Assembly (NCBI RefSeq): GCF_030696805.1
Contig: NZ_JAUYRO010000086.1
Location: 1 to 57,770, forward strand
Source of the DNA: Methyloversatilis sp.
Lineage (GTDB): Bacteria; Pseudomonadota; Gammaproteobacteria; Burkholderiales; Rhodocyclaceae
Direction: 5' to 3'
Length of the DNA: 57,770 nt
The notes under the pieces are model-generated. The model was not told the origin of the DNA and searched no databases. It saw only the letters and a program-made list of their open reading frames with translations. The translations under genes and the position numbers were made by a program. This document shows, one piece after another, positions 1 to 7,391 of the stretch; within the stretch, counting starts at the first letter, position 1; every line of letters starts with the position of its first letter.

Positions 1-11
1 CGATGCCCAAC
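1..11 (+). repeat. REP-like element, truncated by the window edge
   Basis: The first 11 bases (CGATGCCCAAC) are the 3' end of the 31-bp repeat found complete elsewhere in the window. The rest would lie to the left of the window. With the inverted copy at 50-80 it would form a head-to-head pair. Confidence 0.75.
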
Positions 12-49
12 AAACTGATGCCACCGAGTGCGACGTGTATCGAGCTCTT

Positions 50-80
50 GTTGGGCATCGCTGCGCTCACCCCAACCTAC
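50..80 (-). repeat. REP-like 31-bp element, complete copy
   Basis: This is an exact minus-strand copy of the 31-bp family whose plus-strand ends are GTAGGTTGGGG and GCGATGCCCAAC. It lies downstream of nirD. GTTGGG and CCCAAC near its ends can pair, as in REP/BIME elements. No RAYT transposase is in the window. Confidence 0.9.
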
Positions 81-152
81 GGGACCGCGCTCACCCCAAC
101 CTACGGGACCGCGCTCACCCCAACCTACGGGGCCGCGCTCACCCCGAACAAC
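81..152 (-). repeat. Three tandem 24-bp partial copies of the REP-like element
   Basis: Directly after the full copy, a 24-bp unit (GGGACCG, then CGCTCACCCCAACCTAC) occurs at 81-104 and 105-128. A diverged third unit lies at 129-152, where ACCTAC has become GAACAAC. Each unit keeps only the outer part of the REP and lacks the GTTGGGCATCGCT arm. It looks like a local slippage expansion between the nirD stop and the complete element. Confidence 0.85.
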
Positions 153-169
153 GGGGCGTACGCTGTGGG

Positions 170-487
170 TCAGGCTTTCAGCAGTACCTGTCCTTTCTCG
201 ATCTTCACTTCGAAGCTGCGTGTGCAGCCGACGTCCGGTGCGACGGCGTCGCCCGAGTCAAGCTGTATCTTCCAGCTGTGCAGCGGGCAGGTGACGGTGT
301 TGCCATGCACGATGCCCTGCGAGAGCGGGCCGCCCTTGTGCGGACACTTGTCGTGCACTGCGAACACCGCGCTGTCATTGCGGAAGATGGCGATGTCACC
401 GGTGTCGCTGCGCACGACGCGCGAGCCCAGGTGAGGTATGTCTTCGAGCGCGCAGACCGGCGCCCAGGTGGAGGTTTCGATGCTCAT
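170..487 (-). CDS. nirD: Nitrite reductase (NADH) small subunit NirD
   Basis: This 105-residue Rieske-like protein is the small subunit of the cytoplasmic assimilatory NADH-nitrite reductase. A complete [2Fe-2S] Rieske signature is visible: Cys48-Pro-His50 and Cys67-Pro-Leu-His70. Many enterobacterial NirD proteins have lost these ligands, so this one may still bind a cluster. The ATG at 487 follows AGGAA at good spacing. It lies 128 bp downstream of nirB in the same direction and is probably co-transcribed with it across a structured spacer. A REP cluster follows the stop codon, and no U-tract terminator is seen. Confidence 0.93.
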   Translation of the reverse strand: MSIETSTWAPVCALEDIPHLGSRVVRSDTGDIAIFRNDSAVFAVHDKCPHKGGPLSQGIVHGNTVTCPLHSWKIQLDSGDAVAPDVGCTRSFEVKIEKGQVLLKA

Positions 488-514
488 GAGGGTTCCTGTA
501 TGTGTATCTGGAGG

Positions 515-595
515 GGCTGGGGGCTAGGGGTGAGGGGCTAGGGAACAGGCGCGGCTTTGCCGCGCGAGAGGTGGTGCTGTTGCCAGCCCCCAGCC
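515..595. repeat. Inverted repeats in the nirB-nirD spacer
   Basis: The spacer between nirB and nirD carries an 11-bp inverted repeat (GGCTGGGGGCT at 515-525, AGCCCCCAGCC at 585-595). It encloses a perfect 7-bp hairpin with a 3-nt loop (549-565, GCGCGGC/GCCGCGC). A second G-rich block around 526-545 can pair alternatively with 598-612. In the mRNA this gives a strong intercistronic structure that could set the nirB:nirD ratio or 3'-end stability. There is no U-tract, so it is not a standard terminator. Confidence 0.6.
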
Positions 596-615
596 TCTGG
601 CCCCTCATCCCTTAA

Positions 616-3084
616 TCAAGCCGTCATCGCCTGCTTGATGGCGATGCTGCGGAATTCGCGGCCCAGTTCGGAGTTCGCATCGGCCTGCGCGCGTTCCAGC
701 CACGGGTCCTTGTAGTCCTGCAATGCGAACAGCAGCCGCTCGTACAGTGCCTTGCGGCTCTCCGCGTCGTCGACCACCTTGCCCTTCACGTAATCGAGGC
801 CGACGCGGTCGATGTAGTGCACCGTGCGTTCGAGGTACCAGCCTTCTTCGCGATACAGCTGCAGGAAGGCGCCGGAGTACTCCATCACCTCGTCGTCGCT
901 GGCCACCTTGCAGAAGAACTGCGCGACTTCGGTCTTGATGCCGCCGTTGCCGGCGACATAGATTTCATAGCCGGATTCCACACCGATGACGCCCACGTCC
1001 TTGATGCCGGCTTCGGCGCAGTTGCGCGGGCAGCCGGACACGGCCAGCTTCACCTTGTGCGGGCTGTACATGCCGAACAGCATCTTTTCGAGCTTGACGC
1101 CCAGACCCATCGACAGCTGGGTGCCGAAGCGGCAGTGCTCGGCGCCGACGCAGGTCTTCACGGTGCGCAGGCTCTTGCCGTAGGCGTGGCCCGACACCAT
1201 GCCGGCCTGTGCGAGGTCGGCCCACATGGCGGGCAGGTCGTCCTTCTTCACGCCCAGCAGGTCGATGCGCTGGCCGCCGGTCACCTTGACGGTCGGCACC
1301 TGATACTTCTCGGCCGCGTCGGCGATGGCGCGCAACTCATTCGGCGTGGTGAGTCCGCCCCACATGCGCGGCACCACCGAATAGGTACCGTCCTTCTGGA
1401 TGTTGGCGTGCGCCCGTTCGTTGATGTAGCGGCTCTGCGGATCGTCCTTCGCTTCGTGCGGCCAGCTCGACTGCACGTAGTAGTTGAGCGCCGGCCGACA
1501 GCTGGCGCAGCCGTTGGGCGTTTTCCACTGCAGTTCGCGCATCACGGTCGGGATTTCGATGTAATGGCGGTCGCGGATCGCGGCGCGCACGTCGCCGTGG
1601 TTCATGTCGGTGCAGCCGCACATCGGCTTCGAGGTGGAACTGGCGGGCGTGTAGGCGCCGCCGATGCACGAGGCGAGGATCTGTTCGACCAGGCCGGTGC
1701 ATGAGCCGCAGGAACTTGACGCCTTGGTGTGCTTGCGTACGTCGTCCAGCGAGAACAGGCCCTTTTCCTTGATCGCCTTGACGATGGTGCCCTTGCACAC
1801 GCCGTTGCAGCCGCACACTTCGGCCGTGTCCGGCATCGACGCGGCCTGGGTCTGGCCCTTGTGGCCGACGTCGCCCAGATGGTTCTGGCCGAACATCAGG
1901 TGGTCACGCACCGCGTGGATGTCCTGGCCGTCCTTGATCAGCTGGAAGTACCAGGCGCCATCCGCCGTGTCGCCGTACAGGCAGGCGCCGACCAGACGTT
2001 CGCCTTCCAGCACGAGCCGCTTGTAGACGCCACCCGACGGGTCGTGCAGCACGATGTCGTCGCAACCCGGGCCGCCGGTGAAGTTGCCGGCCGAAAACAC
2101 GTCGATGCCGGTCACCTTCAGCTTGGTCGAGGTGACCGAACCCTTGTAGGTGCCGATACCGTATTGAGCGAGGTGATTGGCACACACCTTGGCCTGTTCG
2201 AACAGCGGTGCAACCAGACCGTAGGCGATGCCGCGATGGCTGACGCATTCGCCGACCGCATAGATCTTCGGGTCATAGGTCTGCATCGTGTCGTTGGCGA
2301 CGATGCCGCGGTTGCAGTGAATGCCGGCCGATTCGGCCAGCGTGGTGTTCGGGCGGATTCCCGCCGCCATCACGACCAGATCGGCCGGAATCGTTTCGCC
2401 GCTCTTGAAGCGCACGGCTGATACGCGGCCGTCCGGTCCGGCAATCAGCGACTCGGTCTGTTTCTCCAGCAGGAAGGCCAGCCCCTTTTTTTCCAGCGAG
2501 GCCTGCAGCATGTCGGCCGACGGCCGGTCGAGCTGGCGCTCCATGATCCACGCGCCCAGATGCACCACAGTCACGTGCATGCCGCGCAGCGCCAGGCCGT
2601 TGGCCGCTTCAAGACCGAGCAGGCCAGCGCCGATCACGACCGCGTGCCGGTGGCTCGCCGCCGCCTCGATCATCGCATCGGTGTCGGCGATGTCGCGATA
2701 GGCGATCACGCCCGGCAAGTCCTTGCCCGACACCGGCAGGATGAAGGGATTGGAGCCGGTCGCAAGGAGCAGGCGGTCGTATTCGGCCTCGGTGCCGTCT
2801 TCCGCCACCACCTTGCGTGCGATGCGGTCGATCTTCACGACCTTCTTGCCCGCGTGCAGCGTGATGCCGTTGTCACGGTACCAATCCCAGTCGTTCAGGA
2901 TGATGTCCTGCACCGTCATTTCACCGGCCAGCACCGGTGACAGCAAGATGCGGTTGTAGTTGGGATGTGGTTCCGCGCCGAACACCGTGATGTCGTACAT
3001 CCCCGGCGCAATCTTGATCAGCTCTTCCAGCGTGCGACAGCCCGCCATCCCGTTGCCCACCATCACAAGACGTTTCTTTTGCAT
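616..3084 (-). CDS. nirB: Nitrite reductase (NADH) large subunit NirB
   Basis: This 822-residue enzyme reduces nitrite to ammonium with NADH in the cytoplasm. The order is an N-terminal FAD/NAD(P) pyridine-nucleotide oxidoreductase module (about 1-390, starting at a VGNGMAG dinucleotide fold), a BFD-type [2Fe-2S] domain near residue 420 (CGCNGVC and SCGSC), then sulfite/nitrite reductase ferredoxin-like and siroheme domains. The siroheme/[4Fe-4S] cysteines are visible as CVGAEHC and GCPRNC near residues 640-685. The ATG at 3084 was chosen because AGGAA precedes it and the family begins there. An in-frame extension to 3225 has no family-like sequence. Together with the NtrC/sigma-54 signals upstream, this indicates nitrogen assimilation rather than respiratory ammonification. 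Confidence 0.95.
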   Translation of the reverse strand: MQKKRLVMVGNGMAGCRTLEELIKIAPGMYDITVFGAEPHPNYNRILLSPVLAGEMTVQDIILNDWDWYRDNGITLHAGKKVVKIDRIARKVVAEDGTEAEYDRLLLATGSNPFILPVSGKDLPGVIAYRDIADTDAMIEAAASHRHAVVIGAGLLGLEAANGLALRGMHVTVVHLGAWIMERQLDRPSADMLQASLEKKGLAFLLEKQTESLIAGPDGRVSAVRFKSGETIPADLVVMAAGIRPNTTLAESAGIHCNRGIVANDTMQTYDPKIYAVGECVSHRGIAYGLVAPLFEQAKVCANHLAQYGIGTYKGSVTSTKLKVTGIDVFSAGNFTGGPGCDDIVLHDPSGGVYKRLVLEGERLVGACLYGDTADGAWYFQLIKDGQDIHAVRDHLMFGQNHLGDVGHKGQTQAASMPDTAEVCGCNGVCKGTIVKAIKEKGLFSLDDVRKHTKASSSCGSCTGLVEQILASCIGGAYTPASSTSKPMCGCTDMNHGDVRAAIRDRHYIEIPTVMRELQWKTPNGCASCRPALNYYVQSSWPHEAKDDPQSRYINERAHANIQKDGTYSVVPRMWGGLTTPNELRAIADAAEKYQVPTVKVTGGQRIDLLGVKKDDLPAMWADLAQAGMVSGHAYGKSLRTVKTCVGAEHCRFGTQLSMGLGVKLEKMLFGMYSPHKVKLAVSGCPRNCAEAGIKDVGVIGVESGYEIYVAGNGGIKTEVAQFFCKVASDDEVMEYSGAFLQLYREEGWYLERTVHYIDRVGLDYVKGKVVDDAESRKALYERLLFALQDYKDPWLERAQADANSELGREFRSIAIKQAMTA

Positions 3085-3106
3085 TGTTCGATTCCTGCAG
3101 AAAACC

Positions 3107-3125
3107 GACCGCAAATCGTGCGGTC
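3107..3125 (-). promoter_or_regulatory. Inverted repeat just upstream of nirB
   Basis: A perfect 7-bp dyad with a 5-bp spacer (GACCGCA-N5-TGCGGTC) ends 22 nt before the nirB start codon. It could be an mRNA hairpin ahead of the ribosome site or an operator. No U-tract follows it. Confidence 0.4.
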
Positions 3126-3448
3126 TGCGATCCCGACGCGGCGCCGCACGTCTCTGGCCGACATTTCCCGACCGCAAGGACGTGCGAAGACCCGCGCCTG
3201 CAACATTGCTGGCACCGTCGGGCATTTCGTTTTTCAGGGCCGGATCACGCCGGTCAGCGATTTTTCTGCCGGTGAAAACCCGTCATTGGGCGTCCGAACC
3301 GGTTACTGCGAGATTGCGATGGGGGCGCTGGGCGTCCCATCGCACGATCGATAGACACCGATCCGGCCCGGATACGGTGCGTTACGGGTGCGGGCAAAGC
3401 CGCTGTTTCGAGTTCTGGCCTGTCTCGATCAACCCGCACCAGCCCGGG

Positions 3449-3470
3449 CACGATGCGGCGTTGCATCGTG
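3449..3470 (-). promoter_or_regulatory. ANTAR-like hexaloop hairpin in the nirB leader
   Basis: On the transcribed strand a perfect 8-bp stem (CACGATGC/GCATCGTG) closes the six-nucleotide loop AACGCC, with A at loop position 1 and G at position 4. That is the loop signature recognised by ANTAR RNA-binding antiterminators such as NasR/NasT in nitrate/nitrite-assimilation leaders. A classical target has two such hairpins and a terminator. Only this one is clean here, so the assignment is tentative. Confidence 0.4.
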
Positions 3471-3598
3471 TGTGCGCGGGCTGTTCAGAAAGGCTGCCGA
3501 CCGTTGAGCCGTGCCGAAGCCTTCTTGAATGTGCGGGTTCGATGCAGACCCGTTGCGTGTCGACCGCGTCACGCGGTCCGACTCGTCTCCAATCGTGA

Positions 3599-3614
3599 AG
3601 CAAGAACGTTGCCA
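3599..3614 (-). promoter_or_regulatory. Sigma-54 (-24/-12) promoter for nirBD
   Basis: The minus strand reads TGGCAACGTTCTTGCT. This matches the -24 TGGCA and -12 TTGCW elements with exactly 10 nt between GG and GC. The start site would be near 3588, about 500 nt upstream of nirB. An NtrC-type dyad lies about 150 bp further upstream, which is normal enhancer spacing. Confidence 0.72.
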
Positions 3615-3729
3615 GTTGGGGCAGGTGCTGCGGGGGTGCAGAGCCGACTTGCAAGTCTCCGATTTTAAAAAGGTAATTGGTTCTCGGCTTTTCGCAGGTA
3701 CTGCTCCGCGCGAGGCTGACATGCATTTA

Positions 3730-3746
3730 TGCACGATTTCGGTGCG
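3730..3746 (-). promoter_or_regulatory. NtrC-type enhancer site
   Basis: TGCACGATTTCGGTGCG fits the NtrC consensus (TGCAC-N5-7-GGTGCA) except for its last base. Its centre is about -150 relative to the predicted sigma-54 start for nirBD. It also lies about 30 bp ahead of the small ORF and chemoreceptor on the other strand, so a role there cannot be excluded. Confidence 0.65.
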
Positions 3747-3777
3747 TAAATTCTTGGTGCAGGTGCGTCAAGGAAAA

Positions 3778-3960
3778 ATGCCCGATGCCGTTAAGTTCAA
3801 CATGAACGGCCAGACAAGCATCAGCCCTCATCACCGCTGCAGCACGCGCCGACATGTGCTCGCCTGGTGCCTGCTGGCTGGCTGGCTGCTTTCGGCCGGC
3901 GGCCTCCTGCTGACGCACATGCAGCAGAACCCTGCCGGCGTTTGCGTAACGCGAAGCTGA
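3778..3960 (+). CDS. Possible small single-pass membrane protein
   Basis: This is a 60-residue reading frame with an ATG at 3778 preceded by AAGGA. A basic, His/Arg-rich N-terminus is followed by one hydrophobic segment (about residues 28-47, [19 protein letters not shown]). I do not recognise a family. It ends 26 bp before the chemoreceptor start on the same strand, so the two could be co-transcribed. It may be real or chance coding in a regulatory region. Confidence 0.3.
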   Translation: MPDAVKFNMNGQTSISPHHRCSTRRHVLAWCLLAGWLLSAGGLLLTHMQQNPAGVCVTRS

Positions 3961-3986
3961 GTTTCCGCATCTCACCGGAGCCACAA

Positions 3987-5474
3987 ATGAACGATCAGAT
4001 ACTCCATTCATTCAACGTCAGCGCCGACAAGGTCATGCTTGCCTCGGCCGGGCTCGGCGCGCTCGTGTGCGTCGCGGTCGGCGCCACAACCGGTCATCTG
4101 TTCACCTCGCTGCTGGTGGGCATACCGGCCAGTCTGATCCCGTTCGCGCTTTACAAGTTGTTGCCGGGGTCGCTTGTATCGAGACTGGCGTGCGCCAGTT
4201 CGTTCATGGTGCTGGCGGCGCTGTTGATCCAGATCACGGGCGGCATGGCGGAAGCGCATTTCAGCATCTTCGTGCTCCTCGCCTTTCTGCTTTATTACCG
4301 CGACTGGAGGCCCGTCGTGATGGCAGCCGCGCTGATCGCGGTGCATCATCTTGCCTTCAACTTCATGCAGGCTGCCGGTCTGGGCGTATCCGTCTTCAGC
4401 GACGGCGCCAGTTTCAACACGGTTCTGGTGCACGCCGCCTTCGTCGTCGTCGAGGCGGGCCTGCTCGTCTACATGTCGGTCGGCCTGCGCCGGGAAGCCA
4501 TACAGGCGGCCCGTGTAGGCGAGGCCGCCGAACGCATCGGGTCGGGCGATCTGGCGTCGGCCATCGTGCCCGACGCCGGCATGCCGCTGCTGGCCAGAAT
4601 GGAAAGCATGCGCAACCGTCTGGCCCAGACCGTCAGTCTGCTCGTGACCGAGTCGGCCAGTGCGCAGAAAGTCGCCGACGCGTTGCTGGTGAATGCAGAA
4701 AACGTAACCGCAGCGACCGGCCAGCAAAGCGAGGCGACACAGCGCATGGCATCGGCGGTGCAGGAACTGACGGCATCGATCCAGCAGATTGCGCAGAATG
4801 CCGAGGACGCGAGCGACCGCGTTCAGCGCAGCGGGCAATCGGCCGATCGTGGCGTGGCCGTGATGGACGAACTCGCCGGCGAAATACGTCAGACAGGCAC
4901 GGCGATTCTCGAGGTCGAAACCAGCATGCAGCAGATCGGTTCACAGTTCGAGAGCGTGAAAGCCATCGTTGCACTGATCAAGGACATTGCTGATCAGACC
5001 AATCTGCTCGCGCTCAATGCCGCCATCGAGGCGGCTCGGGCTGGCGAACAGGGCCGAGGGTTTGCAGTGGTGGCAGACGAAGTGCGAAAGCTCGCGGAAC
5101 GCACACGTCTGGCAACAGAAGATATCGCGCGCACGGTCGTCAGCATGCAGGCGAGCAAGGACTGTGCGCTGTCCAGCGTGGCCAACACGGTGAGCACCGC
5201 GAAACGCGGTGTCGACCGGGTGGGGGAAGTCGGCGTGTCGATTGCATCTGTCTCGACCGACATCAGTGAAATGATGTCCATCGTGATCGGCATTTCCGAA
5301 TCGATGAAGGAGCAGACTCAGGCGGCTGCGGATATCGCGGCAGGGGTCGAACAGGTTGCCGCTCTGGCGGACAGCACGGCATCCACCGCAGCGGAAGACC
5401 GCGCCACCGCGGCACAGCTGAACACCATGGCGCAGGCGCTGGTCGCCGCGGGCAGTCAGTTCAGGGTGCGTTGA
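3987..5474 (+). CDS. Methyl-accepting chemotaxis protein with six-helix membrane sensor
   Basis: This 495-residue transducer signals to the CheA/CheW array. It has no periplasmic ligand domain. Residues 15-185 form about six hydrophobic helices with conserved-looking polar residues inside the membrane: Glu89-x-His91 and the pair His120-His121. The cytoplasmic part has coiled-coil helices and an intact hairpin tip ([20 protein letters not shown], followed by [18 protein letters not shown]). The ATG at 3987 has CGGAG upstream; the open frame extends further left without coding character. The buried Glu/His set suggests sensing of a metal, haem-bound gas or membrane state, which is inference. 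Its 3' end overlaps the convergent ybiB by 14 bp. Confidence 0.9.
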   Translation: MNDQILHSFNVSADKVMLASAGLGALVCVAVGATTGHLFTSLLVGIPASLIPFALYKLLPGSLVSRLACASSFMVLAALLIQITGGMAEAHFSIFVLLAFLLYYRDWRPVVMAAALIAVHHLAFNFMQAAGLGVSVFSDGASFNTVLVHAAFVVVEAGLLVYMSVGLRREAIQAARVGEAAERIGSGDLASAIVPDAGMPLLARMESMRNRLAQTVSLLVTESASAQKVADALLVNAENVTAATGQQSEATQRMASAVQELTASIQQIAQNAEDASDRVQRSGQSADRGVAVMDELAGEIRQTGTAILEVETSMQQIGSQFESVKAIVALIKDIADQTNLLALNAAIEAARAGEQGRGFAVVADEVRKLAERTRLATEDIARTVVSMQASKDCALSSVANTVSTAKRGVDRVGEVGVSIASVSTDISEMMSIVIGISESMKEQTQAAADIAAGVEQVAALADSTASTAAEDRATAAQLNTMAQALVAAGSQFRVR

Positions 5475-6405
5475 GCACCTCGCGTCCCCGGGGCGCCGTT
5501 GCCAGCGTCAGGCAGGCCTCGAACTGGGCGCGCAGCGACTCCGGCAACGGCAGTCGTCCATGCAAAAGATCGGACACCTGACGTGCATTGGCCTCGGCCT
5601 CTATGCCGTCTTCGGGCTGGGTCGGCGCGACGCCTGCGTCCTGCGCATCGCAAAGCACCCGTACCTCGCCATCGAAGAAGCCGGTCATCGGCGGCCGGCG
5701 CGCCGGATTGGCATAGGCCTCGCCTTCGGTTCCGCGCAGCAGCATCGAATGGCCGCCATCCAGACGCAGGAACTGCGTCATCTTGTCCAGATACTCCGGA
5801 TGCGTCACCGGCACGACGCGCACGCTGCGTCCAGGCAGCGGATCGATCATCTTGGTCATCGAATGCGCCGAATTGCGCACGCCCAGCTGCGGCCGCAGCG
5901 ACAGCAGCGCGTCCAGCCCCGGACTGAGTTTTGCGACCTGGATGCAGGCGATGCGCCCGTGCGCGAGCAACTCGCCTGCGTGTGCGGCGCTGTCGGCCAG
6001 CGGCAGGTCGAGCGCGGCCAGCAGCGCAAACGGATCGGCCCGGCTGTCGAAGTCGAAGTGGCCGTGGATCAGCACCGGCACCCCTTCGCGCGCCAGCATC
6101 ATGGCCAGCAGCGGCATCAGGTTGGGACGGCGGCGCGCGCCGTTGTAGGTCGGCAGCACCACGGTACGCGGGCCGGGCGGGGCGTCGATGCGCGTCAGGC
6201 GCGCGTCGAGCGCGGCTTTGAAACCCAGCAACTCGTCCACTGATTCGCTCTTGATGCGCATCGCGAGCACGATGGCGCCAAGCTGCAGCGGGGGCACGCG
6301 ACCGTCGAGCATGTCGCCGAACAGCGCCTGTGCGTCTTGGTGCGACAGCGCGCGCGCGCCCTTTGCGCCGCGGCCGATTTCCTTGATCTGTTTCGTGTAG
6401 TCCAT
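5461..6405 (-). CDS. ybiB: YbiB-type nucleic-acid-binding protein (TrpD2 family)
   Basis: This 314-residue protein resembles anthranilate phosphoribosyltransferase and has the N-terminal helical bundle ([26 protein letters not shown]) typical of the glycosyltransferase 3 fold. E. coli YbiB, the family model, binds nucleic acids rather than making tryptophan. The central segment [20 protein letters not shown], followed by [15 protein letters not shown], is characteristic of the YbiB group. The ATG at 6405 was chosen by homology length; an in-frame ATG 27 codons upstream adds an unrelated tail. It is divergent from the dehydrogenase pair and convergent with the chemoreceptor, overlapping it by 14 bp. 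No trp genes are nearby. Confidence 0.85.
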   Translation of the reverse strand: MDYTKQIKEIGRGAKGARALSHQDAQALFGDMLDGRVPPLQLGAIVLAMRIKSESVDELLGFKAALDARLTRIDAPPGPRTVVLPTYNGARRRPNLMPLLAMMLAREGVPVLIHGHFDFDSRADPFALLAALDLPLADSAAHAGELLAHGRIACIQVAKLSPGLDALLSLRPQLGVRNSAHSMTKMIDPLPGRSVRVVPVTHPEYLDKMTQFLRLDGGHSMLLRGTEGEAYANPARRPPMTGFFDGEVRVLCDAQDAGVAPTQPEDGIEAEANARQVSDLLHGRLPLPESLRAQFEACLTLATAPRGREVLNAP

Positions 6406-6506
6406 GGGCCGGATTATGCCCGCGCGGGCGCTGCGGTCGGCTGCGTTATAGTCGTCAGTCCCTGCAGCGCCGGTACAGTCGCGCACAACGAATCGAGGAG
6501 AACAGC

Positions 6507-7391
6507 ATGAAGATTGGTTTCATCGGACTGGGACTGATGGGGCGGCCGATGGCCGGCCACCTTGCTGCGGGCGGCCACAGCCTGCATCTGTGGGCACGAC
6601 GTCCGGAGTCGCTGGCGCCGTTCCGCGACAGCGCTGCGACGCTGCACACGTCGATCGCCGAAGTGGCGCGCGAGGCCGACATCGTATTTTCGATGGTCGC
6701 CGACGCGCCCGACGTCGAAGCGGTCGCGCTCGGCCCGCAGGGTGTGGCCGAAGGTGCGGCCGGGCGTACGGATATGATCTTCGTCGACATGAGCACCATC
6801 GCGCCCGACGCCGCGCGCTCGATCGCGGCACGGCTGGCGGCCAAGGGCGTGGCGATGATCGACGCACCGGTATCGGGTGGTGAAGTGGGCGCCATCAACG
6901 CGGCGCTGACCATCATGGCCGGCGGACCGCAGGACGCCTTCGACCGTGTGCTGCCCCTGTTCCAGCTGATGGGCAAGAACGTGACCCGGGTTGGCGACAG
7001 CGGTGCCGGACAGGTGGCCAAGGCGTGCAACCAGATTCTCACCGGTGTCGGCGTGCTGGCGCTGGCCGAAGCCTTTGCCTTCGCCGAAAAGAGCGGCGTC
7101 GACGCGGCACGCGTACGCGAGGCGCTGCTCGGCGGCTTTGCCTACAGCCGCATCCTGGAGAATCACGGCCAGCGCATGCTGGACCGCAATTTCAAGCCGG
7201 GCTTCAAGTCGTGGATGCACCAGAAGGATCTGCGCATCGTGATGAACGAGGCGCACCAGATGGGGCTGGCGCTGCCGGCCGCTGCGGCTGCGGCGCAGAT
7301 GCTCAATGCCATGGTCGGCCAGGGCCTGGGCGAGGAAGATTCCATCGCCGTACTCAAGGTGCTGGAAGGTCTCGGCGGCATCGAAGGATGA
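6507..7391 (+). CDS. Beta-hydroxyacid dehydrogenase, tartronate-semialdehyde reductase-like
   Basis: This 294-residue NAD(P)-dependent oxidoreductase belongs to the 3-hydroxyisobutyrate / 2-hydroxy-3-oxopropionate reductase family. The N-terminal Rossmann motif GFIGLGLMGRPMAGHL, the substrate motif DAPVSGGEVGA and the catalytic-lysine region GAGQVAKACNQ are all intact. GAGGAG stands 8 bp before the ATG. A likely substrate is tartronate semialdehyde or a related 2-carbon-branched acid, because hydroxypyruvate isomerase (hyi) is also in this window, but substrate cannot be read from sequence. It overlaps the next gene by ATGA, and that gene is a paralogue. Confidence 0.88.
   Translation: MKIGFIGLGLMGRPMAGHLAAGGHSLHLWARRPESLAPFRDSAATLHTSIAEVAREADIVFSMVADAPDVEAVALGPQGVAEGAAGRTDMIFVDMSTIAPDAARSIAARLAAKGVAMIDAPVSGGEVGAINAALTIMAGGPQDAFDRVLPLFQLMGKNVTRVGDSGAGQVAKACNQILTGVGVLALAEAFAFAEKSGVDAARVREALLGGFAYSRILENHGQRMLDRNFKPGFKSWMHQKDLRIVMNEAHQMGLALPAAAAAAQMLNAMVGQGLGEEDSIAVLKVLEGLGGIEG

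Larger units (their letters stand above)
3085..3777 (-). other. Long nirBD 5' leader and regulatory region, no protein gene
   Basis: This stretch of about 690 bp has no convincing CDS. From the sigma-54 promoter at 3599-3614 the transcript would carry about 500 nt of leader before nirB. On the transcribed strand it holds several clean hairpins: GACCGCG/CGCGGTC soon after the start, a hexaloop hairpin at 3449-3470, a 9-bp stem around 3310-3345 (TGCGATGGG/CCCATCGCA), and a 7-bp inverted repeat at 3107-3125 (GACCGCA/TGCGGTC) just 22 nt before the nirB ATG. Such a long folded leader suggests post-initiation control. Confidence 0.6.

Noticed and set aside
81-152. Short tandem repeats considered as a CRISPR array
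   Set aside because: Units are directly adjacent with no spacers and derive from the neighbouring REP-like element; no cas genes.
3180-3230. TGGCACC...GGGCA as a plus-strand sigma-54 promoter
   Set aside because: GG-to-GC spacing is one base short and it points away from nirB into a region without genes.
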